Shown here: positions 1 to 5,641 of the stretch, piece by piece | Layout of the letters: every line of letters starts with the position of its first letter | Position numbering within the stretch: position 1 is the first letter of the stretch | Assembly (NCBI GenBank): GCA_910586585.1 | Contig: CAJUKA010000152.1 | Span: forward strand, 1 to 8,221 | Direction: 5' to 3' | Length of the DNA stretch: 8,221 nt | Source of the DNA: an uncultured Lachnospiraceae bacterium | GTDB taxonomy: Bacteria > Bacillota > Clostridia > Lachnospirales > Lachnospiraceae | The notes under the pieces: generated by a model | What the model saw: only the letters and a program-made list of their open reading frames with translations | Told to the model about the DNA's origin: nothing | Database searches by the model: none | Made by a program: the position numbers and the translations under genes

Positions 1-56
1 ATAAATCCATATGGAAGAGTTATTTTTTTGATAGAACTTTTTACTCTCAAGTAAAG

Positions 57-242
57 ATGTTCAAAATTGAAAAAACTTTTTCAAGGGCAAATATACCAAA
101 GACAATAAGATTTACAGAAGAACTTGACGAAAAACTTGCGGCTGTAGCAAACGGGGAACAGATATCGTTTAATGAGCTGGTGCTCCGATGCTGCCAATAT
201 GCATTAAATAATTACGAAGGAAAAGTTGATATAAAGAAGTAA
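57..242 (+). CDS. small ribbon-helix-helix-like (CopG/Arc-type) protein, 61 aa
   Basis: A 61-residue basic/acidic protein. It has a probable beta strand (IPKTIRFTEEL, about residues 14-24), a helix (DEKLAAVAN) and a second helix beginning ISFNELVLRCCQYAL (about 36-50). This order, with a short strand followed by two helices and an SFNELV turn, resembles ribbon-helix-helix DNA-binding proteins, which bind operators as dimers. The stop codon is 6 bases before the LytTR response regulator start, so the two are probably co-transcribed and translationally coupled. The start is uncertain: the ATG at 57 has only a weak purine stretch (AAGTAAAG) in front of it. The frame stays open back to the window edge, but no in-frame ATG, GTG or TTG with a ribosome site was seen upstream apart from the GTA-rich stretch, so 57 is preferred. 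The DNA-binding role is inferred from pattern only; no exact family is recognised. Confidence 0.7.
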   Translation: MFKIEKTFSRANIPKTIRFTEELDEKLAAVANGEQISFNELVLRCCQYALNNYEGKVDIKK

Positions 243-248
243 GTACTT

Positions 249-971
249 ATGAAGAAAAATGTTTTAATAATTGAAGATGAAAAACATTCAAGAACTGCCC
301 TGATCAATATTACGAAAAAATGTGATGAGAACTGCAATATTTTTGATACAGATAATGTCAGTGAAGCATATCGTTATGCAATGGAACAAGATATCGATTT
401 GTTTCTGATAGATATTATTCTGGATAAGCAAAACAGACATGATGCATCTGGAATGATATTTGCAGAAAGAATGAGACAGCTCGACAGATACAAATATACG
501 CCAATTATCTTTATAACAAGTCTTGTGGATCAAGGTCTGAACGCATTGCACAATATTCATTGTTATAACTATATTGAAAAGCCTTTCGACATCCAAAAGG
601 TTCAGCAAAATATAATTGATGCATTGGGAGCGCCAAGTGCGGAGGATAGAGAAATCACTTCCTTCACATTTCACAAAGATGGCGTTTTGTTTCATATACC
701 TGTTGAGAAAATAATGTATTATGAGACGCATGGCAGAAAATCATATATCCATCTGAAAGATGAGATTATTGAGATTCCATATAAATCATGCAAGTCTATC
801 CAGAATGAACTGCCAAGAAAAGATTTTCTCAAATGCAATGGAAGTACCGTGGTAAACAAGAAATATTTGTACATGTCAGATAAAATGAACAGATATATCA
901 CGCTTACCAATGGAGAAACACTCGAAATCAGTAGAGTGATGAAGAAGAGCTTTTTTGAGGATTTAAAATAG
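249..971 (+). CDS. LytTR-family response regulator (AgrA-like), 240 aa
   Basis: Two-domain cytoplasmic transcription factor. Residues about 4-125 form a receiver domain with the acidic pocket E9-D10-E11, probable phospho-acceptor D55 in LFLIDI, T90/S91 in FITS and the conserved lysine K111 in EKPF. Residues about 137-240 match a LytTR DNA-binding domain: a basic EThGRKSYIHL segment, then FLKCNGSTVVNKKYL and a C-terminal strand-rich part ending EISRVMKKSF. The length is normal for AgrA/ComE-type regulators, and all the receiver catalytic residues are present. The gene lies 6 bases after the small ribbon-helix-helix-like gene, with an AAAGAAG stretch overlapping the upstream stop as a weak ribosome site. 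Its likely partner is the HPK10 kinase at 2065-3327, on the same strand but separated by the inverted agrBD pair. The pairing is inferred from family knowledge (HPK10 kinases act with LytTR regulators) and proximity. Confidence 0.93.
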   Translation: MKKNVLIIEDEKHSRTALINITKKCDENCNIFDTDNVSEAYRYAMEQDIDLFLIDIILDKQNRHDASGMIFAERMRQLDRYKYTPIIFITSLVDQGLNALHNIHCYNYIEKPFDIQKVQQNIIDALGAPSAEDREITSFTFHKDGVLFHIPVEKIMYYETHGRKSYIHLKDEIIEIPYKSCKSIQNELPRKDFLKCNGSTVVNKKYLYMSDKMNRYITLTNGETLEISRVMKKSFFEDLK

Positions 972-990
972 AATTTGGCAAGATAAAAAC

Positions 991-1034
991 GCAGGAAACC
1001 CCCTGCTTGGATATGTGCGCCCTTTTTGTGGCGT
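991..1034. other. two short GC-rich stem-loops after the response regulator
   Basis: The first stem pairs GCAGG (991-995) with CCTGC (1002-1006) around a 6-nt loop. The second pairs GCGCC (1017-1021) with GGCGT (1030-1034), including one G-U pair, around an 8-nt loop containing a T run. They lie just past the regulator stop in the convergent intergenic region. Neither is followed by a clear U tract, so a terminator role is only possible. The rest of 972-1166 holds no convincing gene. Confidence 0.4.
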
Positions 1035-1102
1035 GTTCATCACATAAGCATACGAAAATGAATGGAATATTCCTATATCGTATGGTTCACCAAATAATAG
1101 CA

Positions 1103-1143
1103 AATATCGCTCCATGATATATGTGATATCATGGAACGATATT
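1103..1143. terminator. long AT-rich hairpin between convergent genes, probable bidirectional terminator
   Basis: An 18-bp inverted repeat (arms 1103-1120 and 1126-1143, loop ATGTG) with one mismatch that becomes a G-U pair in RNA. It lies 23 bases beyond the agrD stop on the minus strand and 131 bases past the response regulator stop on the plus strand. Read on the plus strand it is followed by GTTTTGG, and on the minus strand by TTTGCTATTATTT, so each side is moderately U-rich. Position suggests that it ends both transcripts. The high AT content of the stem is unusual, and an operator or a small insertion is an alternative. Confidence 0.5.
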
Positions 1144-1166
1144 GTTTTGGAATTCCTATAGAATTT

Positions 1167-1304
1167 TTAGTCCTCTGATGGATATTCAGGTTCGCCGAAG
1201 AAAAACATACTTGGCGTAAATGGAAGTGGATTAAGAGCCAGTACTGTGATTGATAATGCAATACCAGCAGCAGTGCCAAAGAGTTTGCTTAACTTATTTT
1301 TCAT
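1167..1304 (-). CDS. agrD: AgrD-like cyclic lactone autoinducer propeptide, 45 aa
   Basis: Short minus-strand gene starting ATG at 1304 behind a good ribosome site (AAAGGTGG, about 6-7 bases before the ATG) and overlapping the last 11 bases of agrB. The product has the three-part AgrD plan: a basic, membrane-seeking N-terminal helix (MKNKLSKLFGTAAGIALSI), a central signal segment (NPLPFTPSMFFF) and an acidic, proline-rich tail (GEPEYPSED). The tail matches the E-P-E/K-x-P style of clostridial AgrD tails. In known AgrD peptides a cysteine, or a serine in enterococcal GBAP, closes a ring on the fifth residue at the AgrB cleavage site. Here S32 is followed by M-F-F-F and then G37, so a five-residue serine lactone cut after F36 is predicted. 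There is no cysteine anywhere in the peptide. The identity is strong from context; the exact mature signal is inference. Confidence 0.9.
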   Translation of the reverse strand: MKNKLSKLFGTAAGIALSITVLALNPLPFTPSMFFFGEPEYPSED

Positions 1305-1860
1305 ATCGTTCACCACCTTTCTTTAGTAAGTTTGCTATTATAAGCTGTATAGAGTGCAGCAGAATAGTCCAGTAGCCAACAGAGGCAAGCGGTGTCTGGT
1401 AAAAAAGCAAGATAATTAATATACAATAAATACTTAGTATAAATGATTTTTGCTTAACACGCTGTAATTCTGATGCAGGCAGCGGAGGGCGTGATGCAGA
1501 CTGAATCGGGCTAAGACAGAAATTGATAATAGAACACAAAATCATTAAAATAGTCGATAAATAAACTGGTAAGGAAATCATACTAACCCCATAAATCAGC
1601 AGTATAAAATATCCAAAGGAAAATGAGAAACATGATAAATAGTGTTTAAAGTGCAGTCCTCCGGAATAAATTCTTAGTGGGATAGAGATCATGCAGGCAA
1701 ATAGAAATTCTCTGAATAATCCTGCAAAAGCAAAAAAGATAGAGATCATAAAAAATTTACTAGAATCATAGATAATACATTTAAATTTAAAAATAATAAA
1801 TTTCTGTTCTGATGCACTAAGACGCATTTCATTGGTCATATATTCATTCAAAATCTTCAT
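1294..1860 (-). CDS. agrB: AgrB-family membrane endopeptidase (accessory gene regulator B), 188 aa
   Basis: Integral membrane cysteine protease that cuts the C-terminal tail from AgrD and forms the ring of the autoinducing peptide. Residues 62-78 carry the family signature: R63, then YSGGLH with the catalytic histidine at H70, HFKHYLSCF, and the catalytic cysteine at C77. The His-Cys spacing of 7 equals that of S. aureus AgrB (H77/C84). Several hydrophobic helices follow (about 35-60, 79-120, 139-175), broken by a polar SASRPPLPASELQRVKQK loop. The length is typical. The start at 1860 is supported by AAGG 9 bases upstream. The C-terminus overlaps the agrD start by 11 bases, so enzyme and substrate are translationally coupled. 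The gene is divergent from the AgrC-like kinase at 2065. No missing residue or frameshift is seen. Confidence 0.95.
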   Translation of the reverse strand: MKILNEYMTNEMRLSASEQKFIIFKFKCIIYDSSKFFMISIFFAFAGLFREFLFACMISIPLRIYSGGLHFKHYLSCFSFSFGYFILLIYGVSMISLPVYLSTILMILCSIINFCLSPIQSASRPPLPASELQRVKQKSFILSIYCILIILLFYQTPLASVGYWTILLHSIQLIIANLLKKGGERYEK

Positions 1861-1905
1861 TTAATTTTTCCTTAAAAGTAATATATAATTTTTGTATCTG
1901 AAATA

Positions 1906-1911
1906 ATTATA
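1906..1911 (-). promoter_or_regulatory. candidate -10 box for agrBD
   Basis: On the minus strand TATAAT occupies 1911-1906, giving a leader of about 40 bases before agrB. The hexamer 17 bases further upstream is ACAATT, a very poor -35. A good -10 with a poor -35 is the pattern of agr promoters that need a phosphorylated LytTR activator. A 9-mer loosely resembling the ACAGTTAAG AgrA box overlaps the -35 position (ACAATTATA, minus strand 1934-1926) and another lies farther up (ACAGTGATA, 1998-1990). These matches are weak, and autoinduction is inference. Confidence 0.4.
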
Positions 1912-1948
1912 AGACAAGAATTAGATATAATTGTTTTTATGATATAAG

Positions 1949-1957
1949 TGGTATAAT
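1949..1957 (+). promoter_or_regulatory. extended -10 promoter for the sensor kinase
   Basis: TGGTATAAT is a perfect extended -10 (TGN-TATAAT). Upstream, ATTGTT at 1930-1935 is a weak -35 with a 16-bp spacer. The start would be near 1964, giving about 100 nt of leader before the kinase ATG at 2065. The 204-bp divergent region 1861-2064 contains this promoter, the agrBD promoter and a small palindrome (GTAA-ACA-TTAC, 1997-2007). No gene is seen in it. Confidence 0.55.
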
Positions 1958-2064
1958 ATGTAGAAAAAGAGTTTTATTTGGAAAATAAATATCACTGTAA
2001 ACATTACTTTTAGCATCTTTTGAAGAAAAATAGTGCAATTTAGTTCCAAAAAAAAGGAGTGTTT

Positions 2065-3327
2065 ATGGAAGTTAGTATTATACAATCTCTGACAGAGTAT
2101 ATTGCAATGATGATCTGTTTGTATCGTTTATCTAAATACCGTCCAATTCTAAATATACATAGTATAATAGGGCTAACAGTTAATTTTCTGTGTGTCCTTG
2201 TTTGTATGTATTATTATGGTATGGCAACAAAAATATGTTCATATATTTGTGTGATATGGTTTTCAAAGTATTTCTTTAAATATACATGGAAAGAAGCAGT
2301 GAAAAATTTTGGATTAACAGCAGTACTAATATCAAGTTTACAATTATTATTTTACCTGTTGATTGGCAGTCGATTGCTACAAATGTACCAAGTGAGCACA
2401 ATAGGGATTATTGAGAATTGTTTAACCATTTCTATTTTTATGATGTGGAAAAGAAAATATACAGAAACACTTATTAAAACAATTATATGGTTCAAAGAAA
2501 GTATTTATATTATTGTATTTTGTCTTTTCTTTTTCTATTGTTTTTACATGTATAATAAAATGAAACAGTTAAGTCCACAAGTTGTTATGCAAACTCTTTT
2601 ATGCATGATAGGTATTATCCTTGTTGCGATCTTATGGCTTATTACTGAAAAAGAGAAGAAACGGAAAGTGGAAGAATTGCGGGTGTATGAGCTGTACACC
2701 AAATCATTTGAAGAAACGATTGCAGCAATTCGGATGAAGCAGCATGAATTCAAAAATCATATTAATGCGATTGTGTGTATGCAATATACGATAGAAGATG
2801 AGGAAGAACTCAAGATGACACAGATGAATTACTGTCAGGAAATATTAAAAGACAATTCATTGAACGACCTTTTAAAAATAAAAATGTCTCCAGTTATCGT
2901 TGGTTATTTATATTCAAAGTTTGCATTTGCCGTTGAGAAAGGAATTTTGGTGAGCTATGATATTCAGGATATTTCCTTGGATGAGCGTATCGCAGTACAT
3001 AATTTGATTGAGATTATTGGTATTTTGTTTGATAATGCAGTGGAAGCACTAAGTATTAGTGAGGAAACAGAGAAAAAGATATATGTAAAAATTGGAGTAA
3101 ACAAATCAGGCACATTCTTTATAGAAATAGCCAATACAAGCAGAGAGTATCGTTTCGCAGAAATGGCAGCATTTTTTGAATATGGAAACAGTACAAAAGG
3201 TGAAGATAGAGGAATTGGTCTGTATCAGGCAAAGCAAATAGCTGAGAAAAACAATGGAACGATTTCTGTAGAAAATATTGTACAGGATGGAATGACCTAT
3301 ATCAGTTTTAAGGTTCTGTTTCAATAG
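2065..3327 (+). CDS. AgrC-like HPK10 sensor histidine kinase, 420 aa
   Basis: Membrane receptor kinase for a cyclic peptide. Residues 1-195 are mostly hydrophobic, with about six membrane helices forming the sensor part. A charged stretch TEKEKKRKVEELRVYELYTKS (about 194-214) is the linker. The phosphorylation motif is QHEFKNHINAI with H227, the H-x-x-x-N-H form of HPK10/AgrC kinases. The ATP-binding domain (about 275-420) shows the N-box LFDNAVEAL (D323, N324) and the G-box GNSTKGEDRGIGL (residues 374-386). The length is normal and the catalytic residues are intact. A GTG at 2059 is also in frame, but it lies inside the AAGGAG ribosome site; the ATG at 2065, five bases after AGGAG, is the real start. 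The gene is divergent from agrB and probably senses the AgrD-derived peptide, signalling to the LytTR regulator at 249-971 (inference from family and context). Confidence 0.93.
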   Translation: MEVSIIQSLTEYIAMMICLYRLSKYRPILNIHSIIGLTVNFLCVLVCMYYYGMATKICSYICVIWFSKYFFKYTWKEAVKNFGLTAVLISSLQLLFYLLIGSRLLQMYQVSTIGIIENCLTISIFMMWKRKYTETLIKTIIWFKESIYIIVFCLFFFYCFYMYNKMKQLSPQVVMQTLLCMIGIILVAILWLITEKEKKRKVEELRVYELYTKSFEETIAAIRMKQHEFKNHINAIVCMQYTIEDEEELKMTQMNYCQEILKDNSLNDLLKIKMSPVIVGYLYSKFAFAVEKGILVSYDIQDISLDERIAVHNLIEIIGILFDNAVEALSISEETEKKIYVKIGVNKSGTFFIEIANTSREYRFAEMAAFFEYGNSTKGEDRGIGLYQAKQIAEKNNGTISVENIVQDGMTYISFKVLFQ

Positions 3328-3382
3328 GAAAAATGTAGATAATTAGCGAAAAATGCCATTTATTTACGTAAAAACACATTTT

Positions 3383-3412
3383 TTGTCTAAAAATGCCGAA
3401 GCATCCTATAAA
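3383..3412 (+). promoter_or_regulatory. candidate promoter for the XRE regulator
   Basis: TTGTCT (3383-3388) and TATAAA (3407-3412) are separated by 18 bases. Both are acceptable sigma-A hexamers (4/6 and 5/6). A second TATAAT at 3418-3423 has no matching -35. The region 3328-3534 contains no gene. It has two copies of AAAAATGCC (starting near 3348 and 3390) and the inverted repeat annotated next. Confidence 0.4.
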
Positions 3413-3466
3413 TATTTTATAATAATAACGGTCTTTTAATTTTTGTAAAAGGATTATCTGGGATGC

Positions 3467-3494
3467 ATCGTTTGAAAGCAGATTTTCAAACGAT
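3467..3494. promoter_or_regulatory. perfect 11-bp inverted repeat in the leader of the XRE regulator
   Basis: Arms ATCGTTTGAAA (3467-3477) and TTTCAAACGAT (3484-3494) flank a 6-base loop GCAGAT. The repeat lies about 55 bases after the candidate -10 and 40 bases before the regulator ATG. It is not followed by a T run (TTGAATGGC), which argues against a terminator. An operator for the adjacent XRE repressor, or a structured leader, fits better. This is inferred from position and symmetry. Confidence 0.5.
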
Positions 3495-3534
3495 TTGAAT
3501 GGCATGCGTACAATATGCGCAGGGGGGATAAAAG

Positions 3535-3867
3535 ATGAAGAAAGAAAATGTAAATCCAATCTATATTGAAGCAGGAAAAAGAATTTGTCAGCTTCGACAG
3601 AGCAAGAAGTTATCAAGAGATCAGTTTGCTGCGATGGCGCAGATTTCTGATAAATTTTTATATGAAATTGAGAGTGGCAGAAAGGGGATTTCAGCAGCAA
3701 ATTTATTAAAGATTGCAAATGTATTGGGTGTGAGCTGTGATTATATTTTGACAGGTCAGTGCGTGAAAGGAACCGATGACAACATGTCAGATATTGTTTC
3801 TTTATTTAAGGACAGAGATGTACCAAAAGTGAGCAAATTGCTGAATGCAATTGCAGAGATGATATAG
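3535..3867 (+). CDS. XRE/Cro-type helix-turn-helix transcriptional regulator, 110 aa
   Basis: Small DNA-binding protein. Residues about 13-72 form an HTH_3 domain: GKRICQLRQSKKLSRDQFA, then the recognition-helix region ISDKFLYEIESGRKGIS and a closing helix LLKIANVLGVSCDYIL. Residues 74-110 form a short tail (GQCVKGTDDNMSDIV...AIAEMI) with no recognised effector domain, possibly helical and involved in dimerisation. The ATG at 3535 follows AGGGGGG with about 7-9 bases spacing, a strong ribosome site. The gene stands alone between the kinase (207 bp upstream) and the SIPPQ-repeat protein (94 bp downstream). The perfect inverted repeat at 3467-3494 is a likely site of autoregulation. The target genes cannot be told from the sequence. 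Confidence 0.93.
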   Translation: MKKENVNPIYIEAGKRICQLRQSKKLSRDQFAAMAQISDKFLYEIESGRKGISAANLLKIANVLGVSCDYILTGQCVKGTDDNMSDIVSLFKDRDVPKVSKLLNAIAEMI

Positions 3868-3961
3868 AAACGGTCTAAGTCAAACTGAGGGTAAAGAAAA
3901 AGTTGTAGGGGCCATGATTTGAAAGATGCATATATTATAGTAAAACATTTTGGGTAAAATC

Positions 3962-4519
3962 ATGGATAATACTTTTTTAGCACAAATTACAAACGGGACT
4001 GTAGAACGTGTTGAGTCGAACAGAAATGGTTCTTTTGTATTGGTTTCCTATACAGAATGTCCTCATTGTGATAATGGAAATCAGATGATGCGGCTCAATG
4101 TAGGAGAAAATACGGTTATTTTAGATGAAGCTGGAAACAGAATCCCTCTGACAGATTTGAGAAAGGGTATGACCGTAAACGCTGCATTTTCGCTTGCATC
4201 AACAAGAAGTATTCCGCCGCAGTCATCAGCATACGTTATACAGGTGGTGCAAAGTCCCCAAAGGGATCAAGTGACAATTGGCAGAATTGTTGATGTAGAC
4301 AGACGAGGCAGAATTCTGACTACAATCAGTGACGGAAATTTGTCGTCTGTTATTCGTTTTCATGTTCCAGAAAATGCACAGATATTGAATGCTTTTGGCA
4401 GGCCAATGAATTTTTCGGGTCTGGTTCCAGGTTTGCGTGTCAGAGTGCGTCATGCGGCGTTTATGACAGCGAGCATTCCACCACAGACGACAGCCTTTGA
4501 AATCAGAGTGATTCGATAA
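3962..4519 (+). CDS. unknown-function protein with two tandem copies of a beta-rich domain ending in SIPPQ, 185 aa
   Basis: Not recognised as a named family. Residues about 11-96 and 107-184 are two copies of the same domain. From M42 and V130 the copies align without gaps for 55 residues, sharing R-x-x-V-x-E-N-x-x-I-L, a G at aligned position 17, K/P-G-x-x-V, A-x-x-x-T-x-SIPPQ (S83 and S171) and a closing I-x-V-(V/I). Both copies look beta-rich. The first carries a CPHC motif (C33, C36) that the second lacks, a possible metal or redox site. There is no signal peptide or membrane segment, so the protein is probably cytoplasmic. The ATG at 3962 is preferred over an in-frame TTG at 3950, because GGG of the TGGGTAAAATC stretch lies about 7 bases before it; the ribosome site is weak either way. 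The gene converges with pdaA. Confidence 0.85.
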   Translation: MDNTFLAQITNGTVERVESNRNGSFVLVSYTECPHCDNGNQMMRLNVGENTVILDEAGNRIPLTDLRKGMTVNAAFSLASTRSIPPQSSAYVIQVVQSPQRDQVTIGRIVDVDRRGRILTTISDGNLSSVIRFHVPENAQILNAFGRPMNFSGLVPGLRVRVRHAAFMTASIPPQTTAFEIRVIR

Positions 4520-4539
4520 GATACAAATTGTTTTTGATG

Positions 4540-4564
4540 AGCAGGGGAATCAGTCTCCCCTGCT
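4540..4564. terminator. GC-rich hairpin between convergent genes
   Basis: A perfect 9-bp stem AGCAGGGGA / TCCCCTGCT with a 7-nt loop lies 20 bases after the SIPPQ-repeat gene stop and 37 bases beyond the pdaA stop on the other strand. The placement and strength suggest a shared terminator. No U tract directly follows on either strand (CTTGG on plus, CATCAAAAAC on minus), so it is not a canonical intrinsic terminator. It may instead act by blocking 3' decay. Confidence 0.5.
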
Positions 4565-4601
4565 TGGCTGAAAGTGTGAGTTAGAAAGTGTATGAAAAAG
4601 C

Positions 4602-5429
4602 TCAATTTTGCGAAAAATCTTCGAGTGTACGGAATGTGTAGCCCATTTCTTCCCATTTTGTCAGCAGTTCATCGAGAATTTCACCATTTGTTTTGGAGGT
4701 ACTGTGCAGAAGTACCACTGCGCCTGGATGAATGCGCCCAATAAGTTTTTCAAAGGCTTCCTCTTTGCTAGGTTGTTTGTCTTGATACCAATCTACATAG
4801 GCAAGACTCCAAAAGAAGGTATGATAACCCATTTCGTCTGCCATTTTGAGATTATTTGTGCTGTATTTTCCCTGTGGAGGCCGATAAAAATGTGCCAGTT
4901 CTTGCCCAGTAATTTCTTTAAATTTATTTTCTACGTCTTTCATCTCTTTTTCAAACGATTCTTTGGAGGAAATCGAAGACATATCTAAATGGTGATAGGT
5001 ATGGTTTCCAACGAAATGTCCTTCATCAACCATTCGTTTTACGATTTCTGGTGCAGATTCTAAGTAATGTCCCACAACAAAAAAGGTTGCAGATACATTG
5101 TGCTTTTTTAGAGCGTCTAAGATTGGTTCTGTGTTTCCGTTTTCATATCCGGCATCAAAAGTCAGATAAATAACTTTCTCCTTGTTGTCTCCAACGTAAT
5201 ATGCATTATATTTTTTCAGTTCCTCTGCAGAGGCGTTGCCGGTAGGCTGGCTGCCTTCAGCACCAAATCCCAACCCCCAATTTTCAACAGAGACGGAATT
5301 TCCGCTTGCAGGTGTCGCCCAGGTATCTATTTTTTCGTATTTAACATATGCGATTCCTCTGCCGAAGAGAAAAGCGCTAATCAGGAGCAATATCAGTGGC
5401 ATTACTTTTTTCAGATTGATTTTCTTCAT
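4602..5429 (-). CDS. pdaA: PdaA-type polysaccharide deacetylase (muramic-delta-lactam de-N-acetylase), 275 aa
   Basis: NodB-fold carbohydrate esterase family 4 enzyme. Residues about 9-27 form an N-terminal signal anchor, followed by a low-complexity linker (30-80). The catalytic domain spans about 85-272. Motif 1 is TFDAGYENGNT (D92), motif 2 GNHTYHH (H143, H147), motif 3 FYRPPQGKYS (R183), motif 4 WSLAYVDW (D213) and motif 5 VVLLHSTSKTN (H242). The YENG, RPPxG, VDW and LLHtvS/N patterns are those of B. subtilis PdaA, which removes the N-acetyl group from MurNAc so that muramic-delta-lactam can form in the spore cortex. Canonical deacetylases have TFDDG. Here the second Asp is Ala (A93), and B. 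subtilis PdaA has Asn there. The ribosome site (AAGAGA) is modest. The gene is divergent from the MGMT-like gene and convergent with the SIPPQ-repeat gene. A spore role is inferred from the subfamily; general cell-wall deacetylation is the alternative. Confidence 0.9.
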   Translation of the reverse strand: MKKINLKKVMPLILLLISAFLFGRGIAYVKYEKIDTWATPASGNSVSVENWGLGFGAEGSQPTGNASAEELKKYNAYYVGDNKEKVIYLTFDAGYENGNTEPILDALKKHNVSATFFVVGHYLESAPEIVKRMVDEGHFVGNHTYHHLDMSSISSKESFEKEMKDVENKFKEITGQELAHFYRPPQGKYSTNNLKMADEMGYHTFFWSLAYVDWYQDKQPSKEEAFEKLIGRIHPGAVVLLHSTSKTNGEILDELLTKWEEMGYTFRTLEDFSQN

Positions 5430-5451
5430 AAACAGATTCTCTTATTTTTTT

Positions 5452-5480
5452 ATAATAATCATATTTTCATTCTATGAAAA
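5452..5480 (-). promoter_or_regulatory. candidate promoter of pdaA
   Basis: On the minus strand TTTTCA (5480-5475) and TATTAT (5457-5452) are 17 bases apart, 22 bases before the pdaA ATG. A perfect 7-bp-arm palindrome (TTTTCAT-TCT-ATGAAAA, 5464-5480) covers the -35 and spacer, where a bound protein would block it. No clear forespore sigma-G promoter was found, although pdaA is sigma-G-dependent in B. subtilis. Confidence 0.4.
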
Positions 5481-5554
5481 AATGCCTGTCTGCTTTATAA
5501 TTATATGAAAAGATATCATGGCAAAAAGCGATGCGTTTCATAATTGTATGGAAA
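5464..5554. repeat. three related imperfect palindromes in the pdaA/MGMT divergent region
   Basis: Site 1 (5464-5480) is a perfect TTTTCAT-N3-ATGAAAA. Site 2 (about 5494-5511) reads TTTATAATTATATGAAAA. Site 3 (5536-5553) reads TTTCATAATTGTATGGAAA. Sites 2 and 3 are also direct repeats of each other over about 18-20 bases. All share a TTTcAT...ATgAAA frame. They could be operators of one regulator or chance in AT-rich DNA. The rest of 5430-5641 has no gene and no convincing promoter for the downstream pair. Confidence 0.35.
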
Positions 5555-5641
5555 AGCAGGACTTTGAACTCGAAAATATAAGAAAATAGCCCGAACAGGG
5601 CGGATTTCGAATGTTTTTGGATTTTGAAAGGCAGGAAGTTT

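Noticed and set aside
1073..1279. 68-residue minus-strand open frame overlapping agrD
   Set aside because: It runs in another frame over agrD and the hairpin, has no ribosome site and no recognisable pattern. The agrD frame is far better supported.
3353..3440. Short plus-strand frame after the kinase (about 29 codons from an ATG near 3353)
   Set aside because: No ribosome site, low complexity AT-rich translation, and it lies in the promoter region of the XRE gene.
3308..3718. 136-residue minus-strand open frame across the XRE gene start
   Set aside because: Antisense to the XRE gene, no ribosome site, and its translation shows no protein pattern; it is a shadow of the real gene.
991..4567. 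Shared CCCTGCTTGG after two separate genes (about 1001-1010 and 4558-4567) as a repeat element
   Set aside because: Only ten bases match and both lie in the 3' arm of GC-rich stem-loops; chance similarity of terminator-like hairpins is enough to explain it.
5236..5508. 90-residue plus-strand open frame opposite the pdaA N-terminus
   Set aside because: Antisense to a well-supported signal-anchor coding region, no ribosome site, and phenylalanine/isoleucine-rich from AT-rich intergenic DNA.
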